NCBI GenBank assembly: GCA_023251075.1
Contig: JAHEZM010000001.1
Location: 1 to 64,000 of the forward strand
Length of the DNA: 64,000 nt
Source of the DNA: Flavobacteriales bacterium
Lineage (GTDB): Bacteria > Bacteroidota > Bacteroidia > Flavobacteriales_C > GCA-002722245
Direction of reading: 5' to 3'
The translations under genes were made by a program, and so were the position numbers. The notes below the pieces were generated by a model. That model was not told where the DNA came from and did no database searches. It worked only from the letters and a program-made list of their open reading frames with translations. This document shows, in pieces, positions 26,343 through 34,935 of the stretch; positions within the stretch are counted from its first letter, which is position 1; each line of letters begins with the position of its first letter.

Positions 26343-26562
26343 TTAACCGCAGAGAGCACAGAGTCACTGAGTTTCAAAAAAGATAAAACTTATTTATTAC
26401 GTTCACAGAGTCACTACGTTTTACAGAGGTCACAGAGGGTAGAACTTAAAAATAAAATGTGTTTTCGGGGCTAACCTCTGTGAACTCTGCAAAGCAAAGC
26501 GGCTTTTGTGTTCTAAAATCAATCTCTGTGAAACTCAGTGACTCTGTGCTCTCTGTGGTTAA
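26343..26562. repeat. 220-bp nested palindromic repeat (CCGCAGAG...CACAGAG type)
   Basis: The outer arms 26343-26375 and 26530-26562 are reverse complements at 32 of 33 positions. Inner arms 26424-26442 and 26471-26489 match at 17 of 19, leaving a loop of about 28 bases. The arms are built from repeats of ACAGAG/CACAGAG. I recall similar CCGCAGAGAGCACAGAG palindromes dispersed in many bacterial genomes. A plus-strand open frame inside it (26459-26644) is a by-product of the repeat. It fills the convergent gap between the TraB-like and DUF4369-like genes and could also end transcription from both sides. Confidence 0.9.
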
Positions 26563-26606
26563 AAAAAGAAAGCGGCATTATTACGAACAACCAATGCTGA
26601 ATTTAA

Positions 26607-27563
26607 TTATTTCAATAACTTCAAATAAACCGTGTCTTTTGTAGCTGCTTTGAATTTATTTTTTTCTTCTGCAACAAAAGAAAGTGCACTGTTTCTAATA
26701 ATAAAATTGAATTTCAAATAATCTTTAACTGCTGAATCAATGATGTTTTTCTCAATAGCCAACCATTTAGCTTTTTCAGCTCCTTCCGGATTAGATTTAA
26801 GAGCAGTATCGGCAGCCAATTCTTTTTCAGCATTGATATTAATGTAGCTATTCAAGAAGTTTCTATAGCTTTCCATAGAAAGATCGGAAGCATTTGCCGG
26901 ATTGGCATCTTTGGTTGTTTCAAGCACTTTTTCAAACCCAGGAACAGAGTCGATCATTTTGAATTTTTTATACCAAATACCATAATCTAAAAACAAGGCA
27001 GCTCTATCATATTTCAATGCTTTTTCTTCATTAGCGATAAAGGTTTTGTTGATGTTAGTATCTCCTTTAATGGCATCATAAGCTGTATTCCATTTTGAAA
27101 CAGACTTTTCAGCCAATAACAAAAAAGAATCAGTGGGTAATGAGTACAAGAATTGAAATTCTGAAATCATCATGGCATCTATATTTCTTTTTTTATCGGC
27201 TAAATAATTAGGGAACTTAGCATTTTTACCATCGTATTTCACTGTTTTCTCGATGTCTTTAGCATCGAAACTTACATTCACTGTATCACCAGGAGCTAAG
27301 CATAAATAGGTTTTTGCTTTTCCGTTTACCAAATCAAAACAAGTGGGTTCTTTTAATAAAACTTTAATTTCAAATTCTCCTTTGGCATTTACAGTAGCAG
27401 AATATTTTTCACTTTTAAAAGTCTCTAACCAGGCAGTATTTCCATCGGCATTAGTAATAACTCCTTTAACAACAGTATCGGGAGCAACTTTAGGTGCTTC
27501 TTCTTCTTCATTACAAGAAAATAAAATGAATCCTGCGGAGGCAAAAAGTATCAATTTTTTCAT
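26607..27563 (-). CDS. DUF4369-like lipoprotein, possibly a TlpA-family protein lacking its thioredoxin domain
   Basis: This 318-residue lipoprotein (ILFSCNEE, lipidated C17) has an N-terminal beta domain, VVKGVITNADGNTAWLETF through LCLAPGDTVNVSFDAKDIEKTV, matching the DUF4369 module that precedes thioredoxin domains in Bacteroidota TlpA/ResA-like proteins. The rest is helical. No CxxC thioredoxin active site is present, and the frame ends at KLLK, 44 bases from the palindromic repeat. Either this is a naturally thioredoxin-less form or the 3' end was lost. The envelope location is supported by the signal; the role is unknown. Confidence 0.7.
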   Translation of the reverse strand: MKKLILFASAGFILFSCNEEEEAPKVAPDTVVKGVITNADGNTAWLETFKSEKYSATVNAKGEFEIKVLLKEPTCFDLVNGKAKTYLCLAPGDTVNVSFDAKDIEKTVKYDGKNAKFPNYLADKKRNIDAMMISEFQFLYSLPTDSFLLLAEKSVSKWNTAYDAIKGDTNINKTFIANEEKALKYDRAALFLDYGIWYKKFKMIDSVPGFEKVLETTKDANPANASDLSMESYRNFLNSYININAEKELAADTALKSNPEGAEKAKWLAIEKNIIDSAVKDYLKFNFIIRNSALSFVAEEKNKFKAATKDTVYLKLLK

Positions 27564-27654
27564 AAAAAGTTAATTTGTGGGACACAATATAGGAAAAAAA
27601 TGTTCAATGTGATAGCTAACACTGAACATTAAATATCGGGGTTTGAATTCTGTT

Positions 27655-29049
27655 CTAATATCCTAATATTTTCATCATCGACTTAGCGCTCTGCTCTTTA
27701 GAGAATAATTTAGTAACATATTCTTCTTGATCATCCTCGTCGGTTTTGCTAATAATAATATGCTTTGGTGCAGGAATTAAGCAATGCTTCAATCCTCCAT
27801 ATCCACTTAATGATTCCTGGTAAGCACCGGTGTAAAAGAAACCAAGATGTAATGGTTTGTCTTTCGGACCAATTTTAGGTAAGAAGATTTTATTGTTGTG
27901 TTTCTCGGCATTATAGAAATCTTCACTGTCGCAGGTTAATCCACCTAAAAACACACGCTGACATTCTTTATCCCAATGGTTTATTGATAACATGGGGTAA
28001 CGTTGGTCTATCGCCCACACATCGGGAAGGGTAGTCATGAATGAATTATTAATCATATACCACAACTCACGATCGTTTTGTTGTTTTTGATTCAAAATAC
28101 TGTACAGCATAATTCCGCTTTCACCCACCGTAAAACTTCCAAACTCAGTAAAAAGATTGGGGTGTGGTAAATCTTCTTCGTCGCATGCTTTTTTAATCGT
28201 TTCAACTATCCCCTCTGCCATGTACTCATAATCCCATTCAAAGCTCAAAGAGGATTTAATAGGGAAACCACCACCAATGTTGAGAGAATCTAAAGTCGGA
28301 CAAATCTTTTTCAACTGAACATACACCTGTAAACACTTGTTCAGCTCATTCCAGTAGTAGTCGTTATCCTGAACTCCTGTATTGATGAAGAAATGCAACA
28401 TCTTCAACTTTATGTTCTTGTTGGCTTTGATACGTTCTTTATAGAAATCAACAATTTTGTTAGGATTAATTCCTAAACGGGAGGTATAAAAATCGAAGTT
28501 AGGTTGCTCTTCAGTAGCAATCCTGATTCCTACATTAAATGTTTTCTTAATTTTTTCGTAAGCTTTTAACTCAGAAATATCATCGATTACCGGGATGATG
28601 TTGAATCCTTCATTAATCAACTTCACTATACCTTGTGTGTAAGCCGGCCTTTTAAAACCGTTAGAAATGATATAAGTGTCTTTTGTTAGCTTTTTGCTTT
28701 GGTATAAATTCTTAATAATATGTAGGTCAAAAGCCGAAGATGTTTCAATATGAATATCGTTCTTTAGCGCTTCTTCCATCACGAAAGAAAAGTGAGAACT
28801 CTTAGTGCAATAACAATAAGTATAATTTCCCTGATAGTTTTGTTTTGCAATAGCTACTTTAAAAAAGGTTTTTGCTCTTTGTATTTGCTTACTAATATTG
28901 GGCAGGTAACTTATTCTTAGGGGAGTACCATATTGCTTAATGATATCCATCAATGGAATTTTATGAAAATGTAATTCATTATCTATAACTTCGAATTCGG
29001 GATTGTTTTCCTCGAGTACTTCTTTTTGTAATTCGTAATAAGATTGCAT
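27655..29049 (-). CDS. Biosynthetic arginine decarboxylase-like PLP enzyme (Bacteroidota short form)
   Basis: This 464-residue fold-type III (alanine-racemase/ODC-like) decarboxylase has the PLP lysine in YCYCTKSSHF, IGGGFPIKSS for phosphate binding, LFTEFGSF, and the catalytic cysteine in GGLTCDSEDF. It probably converts arginine to agmatine, the first step of spermidine or homospermidine synthesis. It is much shorter than the ~630-residue E. coli SpeA but resembles the ~460-residue enzyme used by Bacteroidota. It is divergent from an arginase-type ureohydrolase. A perfect -7 box lies about 60 bases upstream. Ornithine or diaminopimelate specificity cannot be excluded from sequence alone. 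Confidence 0.85.
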   Translation of the reverse strand: MQSYYELQKEVLEENNPEFEVIDNELHFHKIPLMDIIKQYGTPLRISYLPNISKQIQRAKTFFKVAIAKQNYQGNYTYCYCTKSSHFSFVMEEALKNDIHIETSSAFDLHIIKNLYQSKKLTKDTYIISNGFKRPAYTQGIVKLINEGFNIIPVIDDISELKAYEKIKKTFNVGIRIATEEQPNFDFYTSRLGINPNKIVDFYKERIKANKNIKLKMLHFFINTGVQDNDYYWNELNKCLQVYVQLKKICPTLDSLNIGGGFPIKSSLSFEWDYEYMAEGIVETIKKACDEEDLPHPNLFTEFGSFTVGESGIMLYSILNQKQQNDRELWYMINNSFMTTLPDVWAIDQRYPMLSINHWDKECQRVFLGGLTCDSEDFYNAEKHNNKIFLPKIGPKDKPLHLGFFYTGAYQESLSGYGGLKHCLIPAPKHIIISKTDEDDQEEYVTKLFSKEQSAKSMMKILGY

Positions 29050-29112
29050 AGTAATGAAGCTACTTTAATGTTAATTTTATGATCTAAGTAAGTTACATTT
29101 ATTAAAACGCGA

Positions 29113-29120
29113 CAAATATA
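29113..29120 (-). promoter_or_regulatory. -7 promoter box for the arginine decarboxylase gene
   Basis: On the minus strand TATATTTG matches TAnnTTTG exactly, 63 bases upstream of the ATG at 29049, implying a leader of about 58 bases. It lies between the divergent decarboxylase and arginase genes. Confidence 0.4.
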
Positions 29121-29134
29121 ATTATTATAAGAAT

Positions 29135-30103
29135 ATGGAGACGGTAAAAATTATAGAAAATAAATCGGAAATCGGAGCTGCTAAGTGGGGAGCCGGAATG
29201 GGCATAGATGCCTTGAAAACAGTGGCTAAAACACTACAGGATCCATTTTTTGGGCAGTATCCCAATGTTAAAATTAAAGATGAGAACGATACTTTGTTTG
29301 AAGAAACTCCTTATAGATATGCCAGAAGAATAGATAAAATATTAAATATCTGCGAAAGATTATCCGATGAAGTGGCTTCAGTAATAAAAGAAGGAAAATA
29401 TTTTCCGGTGGTGATCTCCGGAGATCACTCTCCTGCTACAGGAACCATAGCGGGAATAAGAAAAGCGAATCCGGGAAAACGAATCGGAGTGATTTGGATT
29501 GATGCACATGCCGATATACATACTCCTTACACTACGCCATCGGGAAATATGCATGGAATGCCGCTTTGCGTGTCATTGGGTATTGATCATAAAGAACATC
29601 AATTGCATGATCCAAGCAAAGAAACCATTACTTATTGGGAAAAATTCAAAAAATTAGGAGGAGATCGCCCTGATATTTTACCTAGCGACTTGGTTTATAT
29701 TGGCGTTCGTGATACTGAACCTGCTGAAGATGAACTCATGGAAATACATCATTTAAAGAATTATACAGTAGATAATTTCCGCAACATGGGGGTGGATAAA
29801 ATGGGGAAGGATATTGAGGAATATTTGAAAGAATGTGACTTAGTATATGTGTCTTTCGATGTAGATTGTTTAGACTCTTCTATCTCGGTAGGAACAGGAA
29901 CACCGGTACCAGGTGGGTTTTGGGCACATGAAGCAGAAAAAATAGTGAAAGAGGTATTGAAAAATCCCAAAGTATGTTGTTTTGAAATGGTGGAAATTAA
30001 TCCTGCCCTAGACAATAAAGGAAATAAAATGGCCGAAGTAGCTTTCGATATTTTGAAAATCGCGGTGCATCAGATCAGAAGAACGAAAGGAATAAATTTA
30101 TAA
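29135..30103 (+). CDS. Ureohydrolase, arginase type
   Basis: This 322-residue binuclear manganese hydrolase has metal ligands in VVISGDHSPATG, WIDAHADIHTP and VSFDVDCLDSS. The substrate loop SGNMHGMPL fits arginase (HGMP) rather than agmatinase, whose loop carries a different His-Gly signature, so the likely reaction is arginine to ornithine and urea. The position beside arginine decarboxylase could suggest agmatinase instead, but the loop argues against it. The gene heads a run: the TPR-AAA gene starts one base after its stop. Confidence 0.87.
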   Translation: METVKIIENKSEIGAAKWGAGMGIDALKTVAKTLQDPFFGQYPNVKIKDENDTLFEETPYRYARRIDKILNICERLSDEVASVIKEGKYFPVVISGDHSPATGTIAGIRKANPGKRIGVIWIDAHADIHTPYTTPSGNMHGMPLCVSLGIDHKEHQLHDPSKETITYWEKFKKLGGDRPDILPSDLVYIGVRDTEPAEDELMEIHHLKNYTVDNFRNMGVDKMGKDIEEYLKECDLVYVSFDVDCLDSSISVGTGTPVPGGFWAHEAEKIVKEVLKNPKVCCFEMVEINPALDNKGNKMAEVAFDILKIAVHQIRRTKGINL

Positions 30104-30104
30104 T

Positions 30105-31427
30105 ATGGCATCAGAAGCAATAAACAATCTAAGAGAAGCACTCAAGCATTCTCCCGATAATATTCCGTTGAAGTTGCATTTGGGCGAAATGTTGATTCAG
30201 GAGGGCGAATATGCCGATGCAATGATAGAATTCAATCAGGTACTGACTAAAGATAGCGTCAACGAAAAAGCAAAATTGCTGTTGGCGAAATGCTTTTTAA
30301 TGCAAGGAAATTATTCAGCAACCATAATTATTGCAGAAGAAAAACAATTTGAATTCAACCTGGAAGCTCAGGTTTTACGTGCTAAAGCACATTTACGCGA
30401 TAAAGCCATAGGTGAAGCGATTGATGCCTATAAACGTGTTTTGCAAATTCAGCCCAACTACAGCGACAGTGAGTTAGATAACGAATTGAGAAACCAAGCG
30501 ACTTACAATAGCGACGATAACTACGATGAAGATCAGTTCGATGAAGAAGCTTCTTATAGAATCGTTGAAAACCCTGGAATTGATTTCAGCGATGTAGGTG
30601 GAATGGAAAGAGTGAAAAAGGAAATCGATCTGAAAATCATTCAACCATTAAAAAATCCTGAAATCTATAAGGCATACGGTAAAAAAATAGGAGGAGGGAT
30701 TTTGTTGTACGGACCTCCGGGATGTGGTAAAACACATTTGGCAAGGGCTACAGCCGGACAGGTAAAAGCCAAGTTTATTAATATCACTATCAGTGATGTG
30801 TTGGATATGTGGATTGGCAATAGCGAAAAAAACCTCAATCAGATTTTTGATTACGCCAGAAGAAATACACCTTGTGTGCTTTTCTTCGATGAAATTGATG
30901 CGCTGGGAGCAAGTCGCTCCGACATGAAACAATCTGCAGGGCGCCACTTAATCAATCAATTCCTTTCTGAGTTAGATGGTGTGGATGCCAACAACGATGG
31001 TATTTTGGTGTTGGGGGCAACCAATGCTCCCTGGAATTTAGATTCTGCATTTCGCCGCCCGGGAAGATTCGATAGAATAATTTTTGTTTCTCCTCCCGAT
31101 GCAGAAAGCAGAGAAGTTATTTTGAAAATCAAATTAAAAGACAAACCGATAAAGGATATCGACTATAAAGAAATAGCGAAAAAAGCAGTGGATTATTCTG
31201 GTGCCGATATCACAGCCTTAATCGATATTGCTATTGAAGGTAAACTAGAAGAATCTATTAAAACCGGAATTCCTCAACCTTTAACTACCAAAGATCTGTT
31301 GAATGCTATTAAATTGCACCGTGCGTCTACCAAAGATTGGTTCAATTCCGCAAAAAACTACGCTTTGTACGCTAATGAGTCGGGATTGTACGATGAGATT
31401 TTAAGCTATTTAAATATCAAAAAGTAA
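30105..31427 (+). CDS. AAA ATPase with N-terminal TPR domain (Cdc48/FtsH-like AAA module)
   Basis: This 440-residue cytosolic protein has N-terminal TPR repeats (about 1-120) with PLKLHLGEMLIQEGEYADAM and AIDAYKRVLQIQPN, then an acidic linker (about 135-150), then one classical AAA module: DVGGMERVK, Walker A GPPGCGKT (203-210), pore loop MWIG, Walker B LFFDEID (259-265), sensor N307 in GATN, and arginine fingers in FRRPGRFDR. The helical lid follows (YSGADITALIDIAI). Such AAA rings unfold or remodel proteins; the TPR domain replaces the usual N-domain and would select clients. One base separates it from arginase, and its stop abuts the start of a TPR membrane protein, so the two very likely act together. 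Confidence 0.88.
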   Translation: MASEAINNLREALKHSPDNIPLKLHLGEMLIQEGEYADAMIEFNQVLTKDSVNEKAKLLLAKCFLMQGNYSATIIIAEEKQFEFNLEAQVLRAKAHLRDKAIGEAIDAYKRVLQIQPNYSDSELDNELRNQATYNSDDNYDEDQFDEEASYRIVENPGIDFSDVGGMERVKKEIDLKIIQPLKNPEIYKAYGKKIGGGILLYGPPGCGKTHLARATAGQVKAKFINITISDVLDMWIGNSEKNLNQIFDYARRNTPCVLFFDEIDALGASRSDMKQSAGRHLINQFLSELDGVDANNDGILVLGATNAPWNLDSAFRRPGRFDRIIFVSPPDAESREVILKIKLKDKPIKDIDYKEIAKKAVDYSGADITALIDIAIEGKLEESIKTGIPQPLTTKDLLNAIKLHRASTKDWFNSAKNYALYANESGLYDEILSYLNIKK

Positions 31428-32672
31428 ATGACCCAGTTTTACGAAAGAGCCGAATTACTGCTGCAGCAGGGAAGAACAGCCGATGCTGAAAAAGAAATCA
31501 GAAAACATTTATCGGAATTTCCTGATCATGCCTTCGGTATAGCTCTCTTATCCAGAATATATTTACAAGAAAACAAATACAACGAAGCTCAAAAAGCCAT
31601 TGAAGATGCTATTAGAATTAATGCTTCCGAGAGTTCTTTTTATTATATAAAAACGATTATTCTTTTAAATAAAGAAGAAGATAAAGAAGCTGAAGTTTTT
31701 ATTTCCATAGCAGTAAATGCCGATCCTGATCAGGCAGAATATTTTGCGGTTTGGTCGGATATTAAACTGCATCAAAAAAAATACACAGAAGCTTTACAAA
31801 AAGCTGAGGAAGGTTTGAAGCGTGATCCGTCGAATGTACATTGCTTGAACGCGAAATCGGCAGCACATGTGAAGTTGAACCAAAAGCATGATGCTTTTAG
31901 CACTATTGAAGGCGCTTTAAATGAAGATCCTGATAATGCTTTTACCCATGCCAATTATGGTTGGGGATTGCTTGAAAAAAGAGATCACATCAAAGCACTT
32001 TCTCATTTTAGGGAAGCATTGCGACTAAATCCTTCTTTAGAATATGCCCGTGCAGGAATGATTCAAGCCATGAAAGCCAAATATTTTTTGTACCGCTGGT
32101 TTTTGAATTATCAGTTCTGGATGTCGAAGCAAAGCAGGAATATGCAGTGGGGATTGATTATTGGAATTTACTTACTATCAAGAGTTTTAAGAGCCATTGA
32201 AGAATCCAATCCGGAATGGACCCCTTTCATTTTACCTATTATAGTAATGATAGCGCTGTTCGCATTTTTAACCTGGGTTATTCAACCTCTTTCAAATTTA
32301 TTCCTGAGATTGAATAAATATGGACGGTATGCTTTGTCGGAAACCGAAACTAAAATCTCCAATTTTGTGGGTATTGCCGCATTGGTTTTTGTGTTAGGAT
32401 TAGTTTCTTTCTTTATCACTTTTCACGAACCCTTTTTAGCAGTGGCCATATTTGGATTTACCATGATGGTACCTTTATCAGGAATTTATTCTGGTGATTC
32501 CAATGAAAAAAAACTCAACTACTATGCTTTAGGATTAGGGATTACAGGAGTTTTAGCTATTGCCGAAATATTTGTTACCAACGATTTTGAAGGAGAGCTC
32601 CCTTTGGTGTATTTAATAGGTTTTATGGTTTATCAATGGGTAGCCAATTACTGGAGGCAGGGAAAGTACTGA
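31428..32672 (+). CDS. TPR protein with C-terminal multi-helix membrane domain
   Basis: This 414-residue protein has about six TPR units (1-215; for example YERAELLLQQGRTADAEKEI, ALSHFREALRLNPSLEYA), then about six membrane helices in residues ~237-405. It starts immediately after the TAA of the TPR-AAA ATPase (TAAATG), indicating coupling. A cytosolic TPR platform fixed to the inner membrane and made with a TPR-AAA ATPase suggests a membrane-recruited remodelling complex; this is inference. I do not recognise a named family. Confidence 0.8.
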   Translation: MTQFYERAELLLQQGRTADAEKEIRKHLSEFPDHAFGIALLSRIYLQENKYNEAQKAIEDAIRINASESSFYYIKTIILLNKEEDKEAEVFISIAVNADPDQAEYFAVWSDIKLHQKKYTEALQKAEEGLKRDPSNVHCLNAKSAAHVKLNQKHDAFSTIEGALNEDPDNAFTHANYGWGLLEKRDHIKALSHFREALRLNPSLEYARAGMIQAMKAKYFLYRWFLNYQFWMSKQSRNMQWGLIIGIYLLSRVLRAIEESNPEWTPFILPIIVMIALFAFLTWVIQPLSNLFLRLNKYGRYALSETETKISNFVGIAALVFVLGLVSFFITFHEPFLAVAIFGFTMMVPLSGIYSGDSNEKKLNYYALGLGITGVLAIAEIFVTNDFEGELPLVYLIGFMVYQWVANYWRQGKY

Positions 32673-32731
32673 TGTTTTTTATTATGTGCTTTATTTTTAT
32701 TTTTGCCTACCTAATTCAAAATTCTGTTGTT

Positions 32732-33703
32732 ATGATTAAATCGACATCTGTCATTTGCCTATTGTTTGTCTTATCAATTCAAACCGTTTACTCACAATTT
32801 GGTTCTGGAAACAGAGCTGCTGTTGAAGAATTAAAATCGAAAACATTATTGGTCTATCAATATGAAAATGCGCCCAATTACAATGCAAAAATAAAGCAAT
32901 TAGTAGATAGTAATTGGAAGTATTGTCCGTATGTTTTGATTTCTAGAAAGGATGTGGAGTCATATAAGAAGAGAAAAGATATTATTGTTTTAGGATTCGA
33001 TGTAGTATGGGGGGATCAACAAACTCCAAAGCAACCTTATTTTGGACTAACCTATGGTTTTAAGGGAATAAATATTAACTCTTCTTTTTTAGCAATGGTT
33101 TTTGCTAGATTAACACATTATGTTTACAAAACAGAAAAACCTTACTATCCAATTATTATTCCTAATAATTTAGACAAAGATGTTGATGATATAGATATTG
33201 AGATGTTTTTCTATTCAATTATAGATATTGTGGAAAGAATGAGAATGTTTGAGACCAAGAAAAATTTCAATTATCATCGGGATGAATTTTATGAGTCAAG
33301 TAAAAATTATGATTTTATTAAAAATAAAAAATTGATGCTCATTAAGGAAGAAATTTATTGCGAAGGAATTTCGAAATATGCAAAAAGTATGAATGGAATA
33401 GATTCGCTGTATTTTATTCCTACGGATACTGCTTTTTGGAATCCTAATGAATTAATGAAATATTACAAGTATGGTGTGGTAGTTTCACCAAGAAAAGATA
33501 TAGAAAAGACCTTGAAGGAGAGCGGGGATAATGTTATTATTATGCGGAAATTCGATAATTATTATTCTATACTTTATTACTATTACGATCCTCAAAAAAA
33601 GAAAATTGTTCACGCTAGTAACGAGGTTAATCCATATATAATGGAGGATACTAAATTTACTAATCAATTGAAAAAATGTAATGATGCTAATGGTTCAAAG
33701 TAA
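32732..33703 (+). CDS. Secreted protein of unknown function
   Basis: I place the start at ATG 32732, giving 323 residues that begin MIKSTSVICLLFVLSIQTVYSQ, a clear signal peptide. An upstream in-frame ATG at 32636 would overlap the membrane TPR gene by 37 bases and add a second hydrophobic stretch. The mature protein is mixed alpha/beta, rich in lysine, tyrosine and aspartate, with VGFD-type segments (IIVLGFDVVWGDQ) and a late IIMRKFDNYYSILYYYYD. Base composition appears more AT-rich than neighbours. No family is recognised. Confidence 0.7.
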   Translation: MIKSTSVICLLFVLSIQTVYSQFGSGNRAAVEELKSKTLLVYQYENAPNYNAKIKQLVDSNWKYCPYVLISRKDVESYKKRKDIIVLGFDVVWGDQQTPKQPYFGLTYGFKGININSSFLAMVFARLTHYVYKTEKPYYPIIIPNNLDKDVDDIDIEMFFYSIIDIVERMRMFETKKNFNYHRDEFYESSKNYDFIKNKKLMLIKEEIYCEGISKYAKSMNGIDSLYFIPTDTAFWNPNELMKYYKYGVVVSPRKDIEKTLKESGDNVIIMRKFDNYYSILYYYYDPQKKKIVHASNEVNPYIMEDTKFTNQLKKCNDANGSK

Positions 33704-33709
33704 AATCTG

Positions 33710-34180
33710 ATGCTATTCCGTATTGAACATATTGATCTAAAACAACTCATCGGATTAAGTATTACGACTTCGTTTACCGATGATAAAACCTTTTTATTGT
33801 GGCGTACTTTTATGCCACGACGAAACGAAATTCAAAACAAAGTAAATAGCAATTTACATTCGGTTCAGGTTTACAAGGATGGTTTTAATATGAGTTTACC
33901 CTTTACCAAATGGGCTGCTATTGAAGTAAACACGGTGGATGAAATTCCCGATGGAATGGAAGAGTTGATTATACCGGGTGGATTGTATGCCGTTTTTATT
34001 TATAAAGGAGATCAAAGCGGTGCAGCATCTTTCTTCAAAGAAATTTTCACGAAATCTATTCCTGCTGCAGGATATGAATTGGATAATCGTCCGCATTTTG
34101 AAATTTTGGGAGATAAATACAAAATAAACGATGTGAATTCAGAAGAAGAAGTTTGGATACCTGTAAAAAATAGAATATGA
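33710..34180 (+). CDS. GyrI-like small-molecule-binding domain protein
   Basis: This 156-residue soluble protein matches a stand-alone GyrI-like/AraC effector-binding domain: IDLKQLIGLSITTSF, WRTFMPRRNEI, an AAIEV strand (KWAAIEVNTVDEIPDGMEEL), IPGGLYAVFIYKG and a C-terminal RPHFEILGDKY. Such domains bind drugs, haem or other hydrophobic ligands; some are hydrolases. No DNA-binding domain is attached. It overlaps the HAD phosphatase gene by 4 bases, so it belongs to a three-gene coupled operon. Confidence 0.88.
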   Translation: MLFRIEHIDLKQLIGLSITTSFTDDKTFLLWRTFMPRRNEIQNKVNSNLHSVQVYKDGFNMSLPFTKWAAIEVNTVDEIPDGMEELIIPGGLYAVFIYKGDQSGAASFFKEIFTKSIPAAGYELDNRPHFEILGDKYKINDVNSEEEVWIPVKNRI

Positions 34181-34935
34181 AATATATTCTCATTGATCTT
34201 GATGGTGTTCTTCGTAAAGACAATGAATTACTTCCTGGAGCACAAGAATTTCTAAGCTATATTTCTACCAATCAAATTCCCTCTTGTATTTTAAGTAATT
34301 CCACTAAATTCTCCTCAAAAAATATTGTTGATTTTTTTGCTTCAATATCTATTGAACTCTCTATACCCATTATTACAGCGGTGGATGTAACCGCCAATTA
34401 TCTTCTTCAAAATCATAAAACGGCTAGTGTATATTGTGTGGAATCCGCTAAAAAATATTTATCGGTTTTACCAGATGCGGCTAATCCGGAAGTAGTGGTT
34501 ATAGGAGATATGGCAGATGGATGGACTTACCCTTTGTTGAATGAGATGTTTAAAAAAGTGATGAATGGAGCACAAATCATTGCAATGCAGAAAAATAAAT
34601 TCGGGGCCGTGAAAAATGATTTGTATCTCGATGCCGGAGCATTCATTTCGGCTATTGAATATGCCAGTGGTACTTATTCTAAATTGATTGGCAAACCTTC
34701 AAAAGAATATTTTGAATTGGCATTACAAAAAGCGGGAGGGAAACCGGGTGATGAATTTATGATGATTGGTGATGACTTACTAGTGGATATTGAAGCTGCC
34801 CAAAAACTAGGAGGAAAGGGTGTTTTACTATTAACCGGTAAAACAAATGAAAATATTTTAAAAAGTCAGGTAGCTGTAAAACCCGACCTTATTTTTTATA
34901 ACTTATTTACTTTGTTAGAAAGCAAAATTATATGA
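34177..34935 (+). CDS. HAD-superfamily hydrolase, subfamily IIA (NagD/LHPP-like)
   Basis: This 252-residue cytosolic phosphatase has nucleophile motif DLDGVLR (D7, D9), motif II in CILSNSTKFS, motif III lysine in LIGKPSKEYF, and motif IV acid pair in MIGDDLLVDIEAA. The C2a cap lies between about residues 80 and 170. This matches NagD/PPA/LHPP-type phosphatases; the substrate is unknown. It overlaps both the GyrI-like and HEAT genes by 4 bases, suggesting all three are made together. Confidence 0.9.
   Translation: MKYILIDLDGVLRKDNELLPGAQEFLSYISTNQIPSCILSNSTKFSSKNIVDFFASISIELSIPIITAVDVTANYLLQNHKTASVYCVESAKKYLSVLPDAANPEVVVIGDMADGWTYPLLNEMFKKVMNGAQIIAMQKNKFGAVKNDLYLDAGAFISAIEYASGTYSKLIGKPSKEYFELALQKAGGKPGDEFMMIGDDLLVDIEAAQKLGGKGVLLLTGKTNENILKSQVAVKPDLIFYNLFTLLESKII

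Noticed and set aside
26459-26644. Plus-strand open frame of 61 codons
   Set aside because: It lies mostly inside the 220-bp palindrome and has no start context or protein-like pattern.
32636-32731. Upstream start for the secreted protein at 32732
   Set aside because: It would overlap the TPR membrane gene and place a second hydrophobic stretch ahead of a complete signal peptide.
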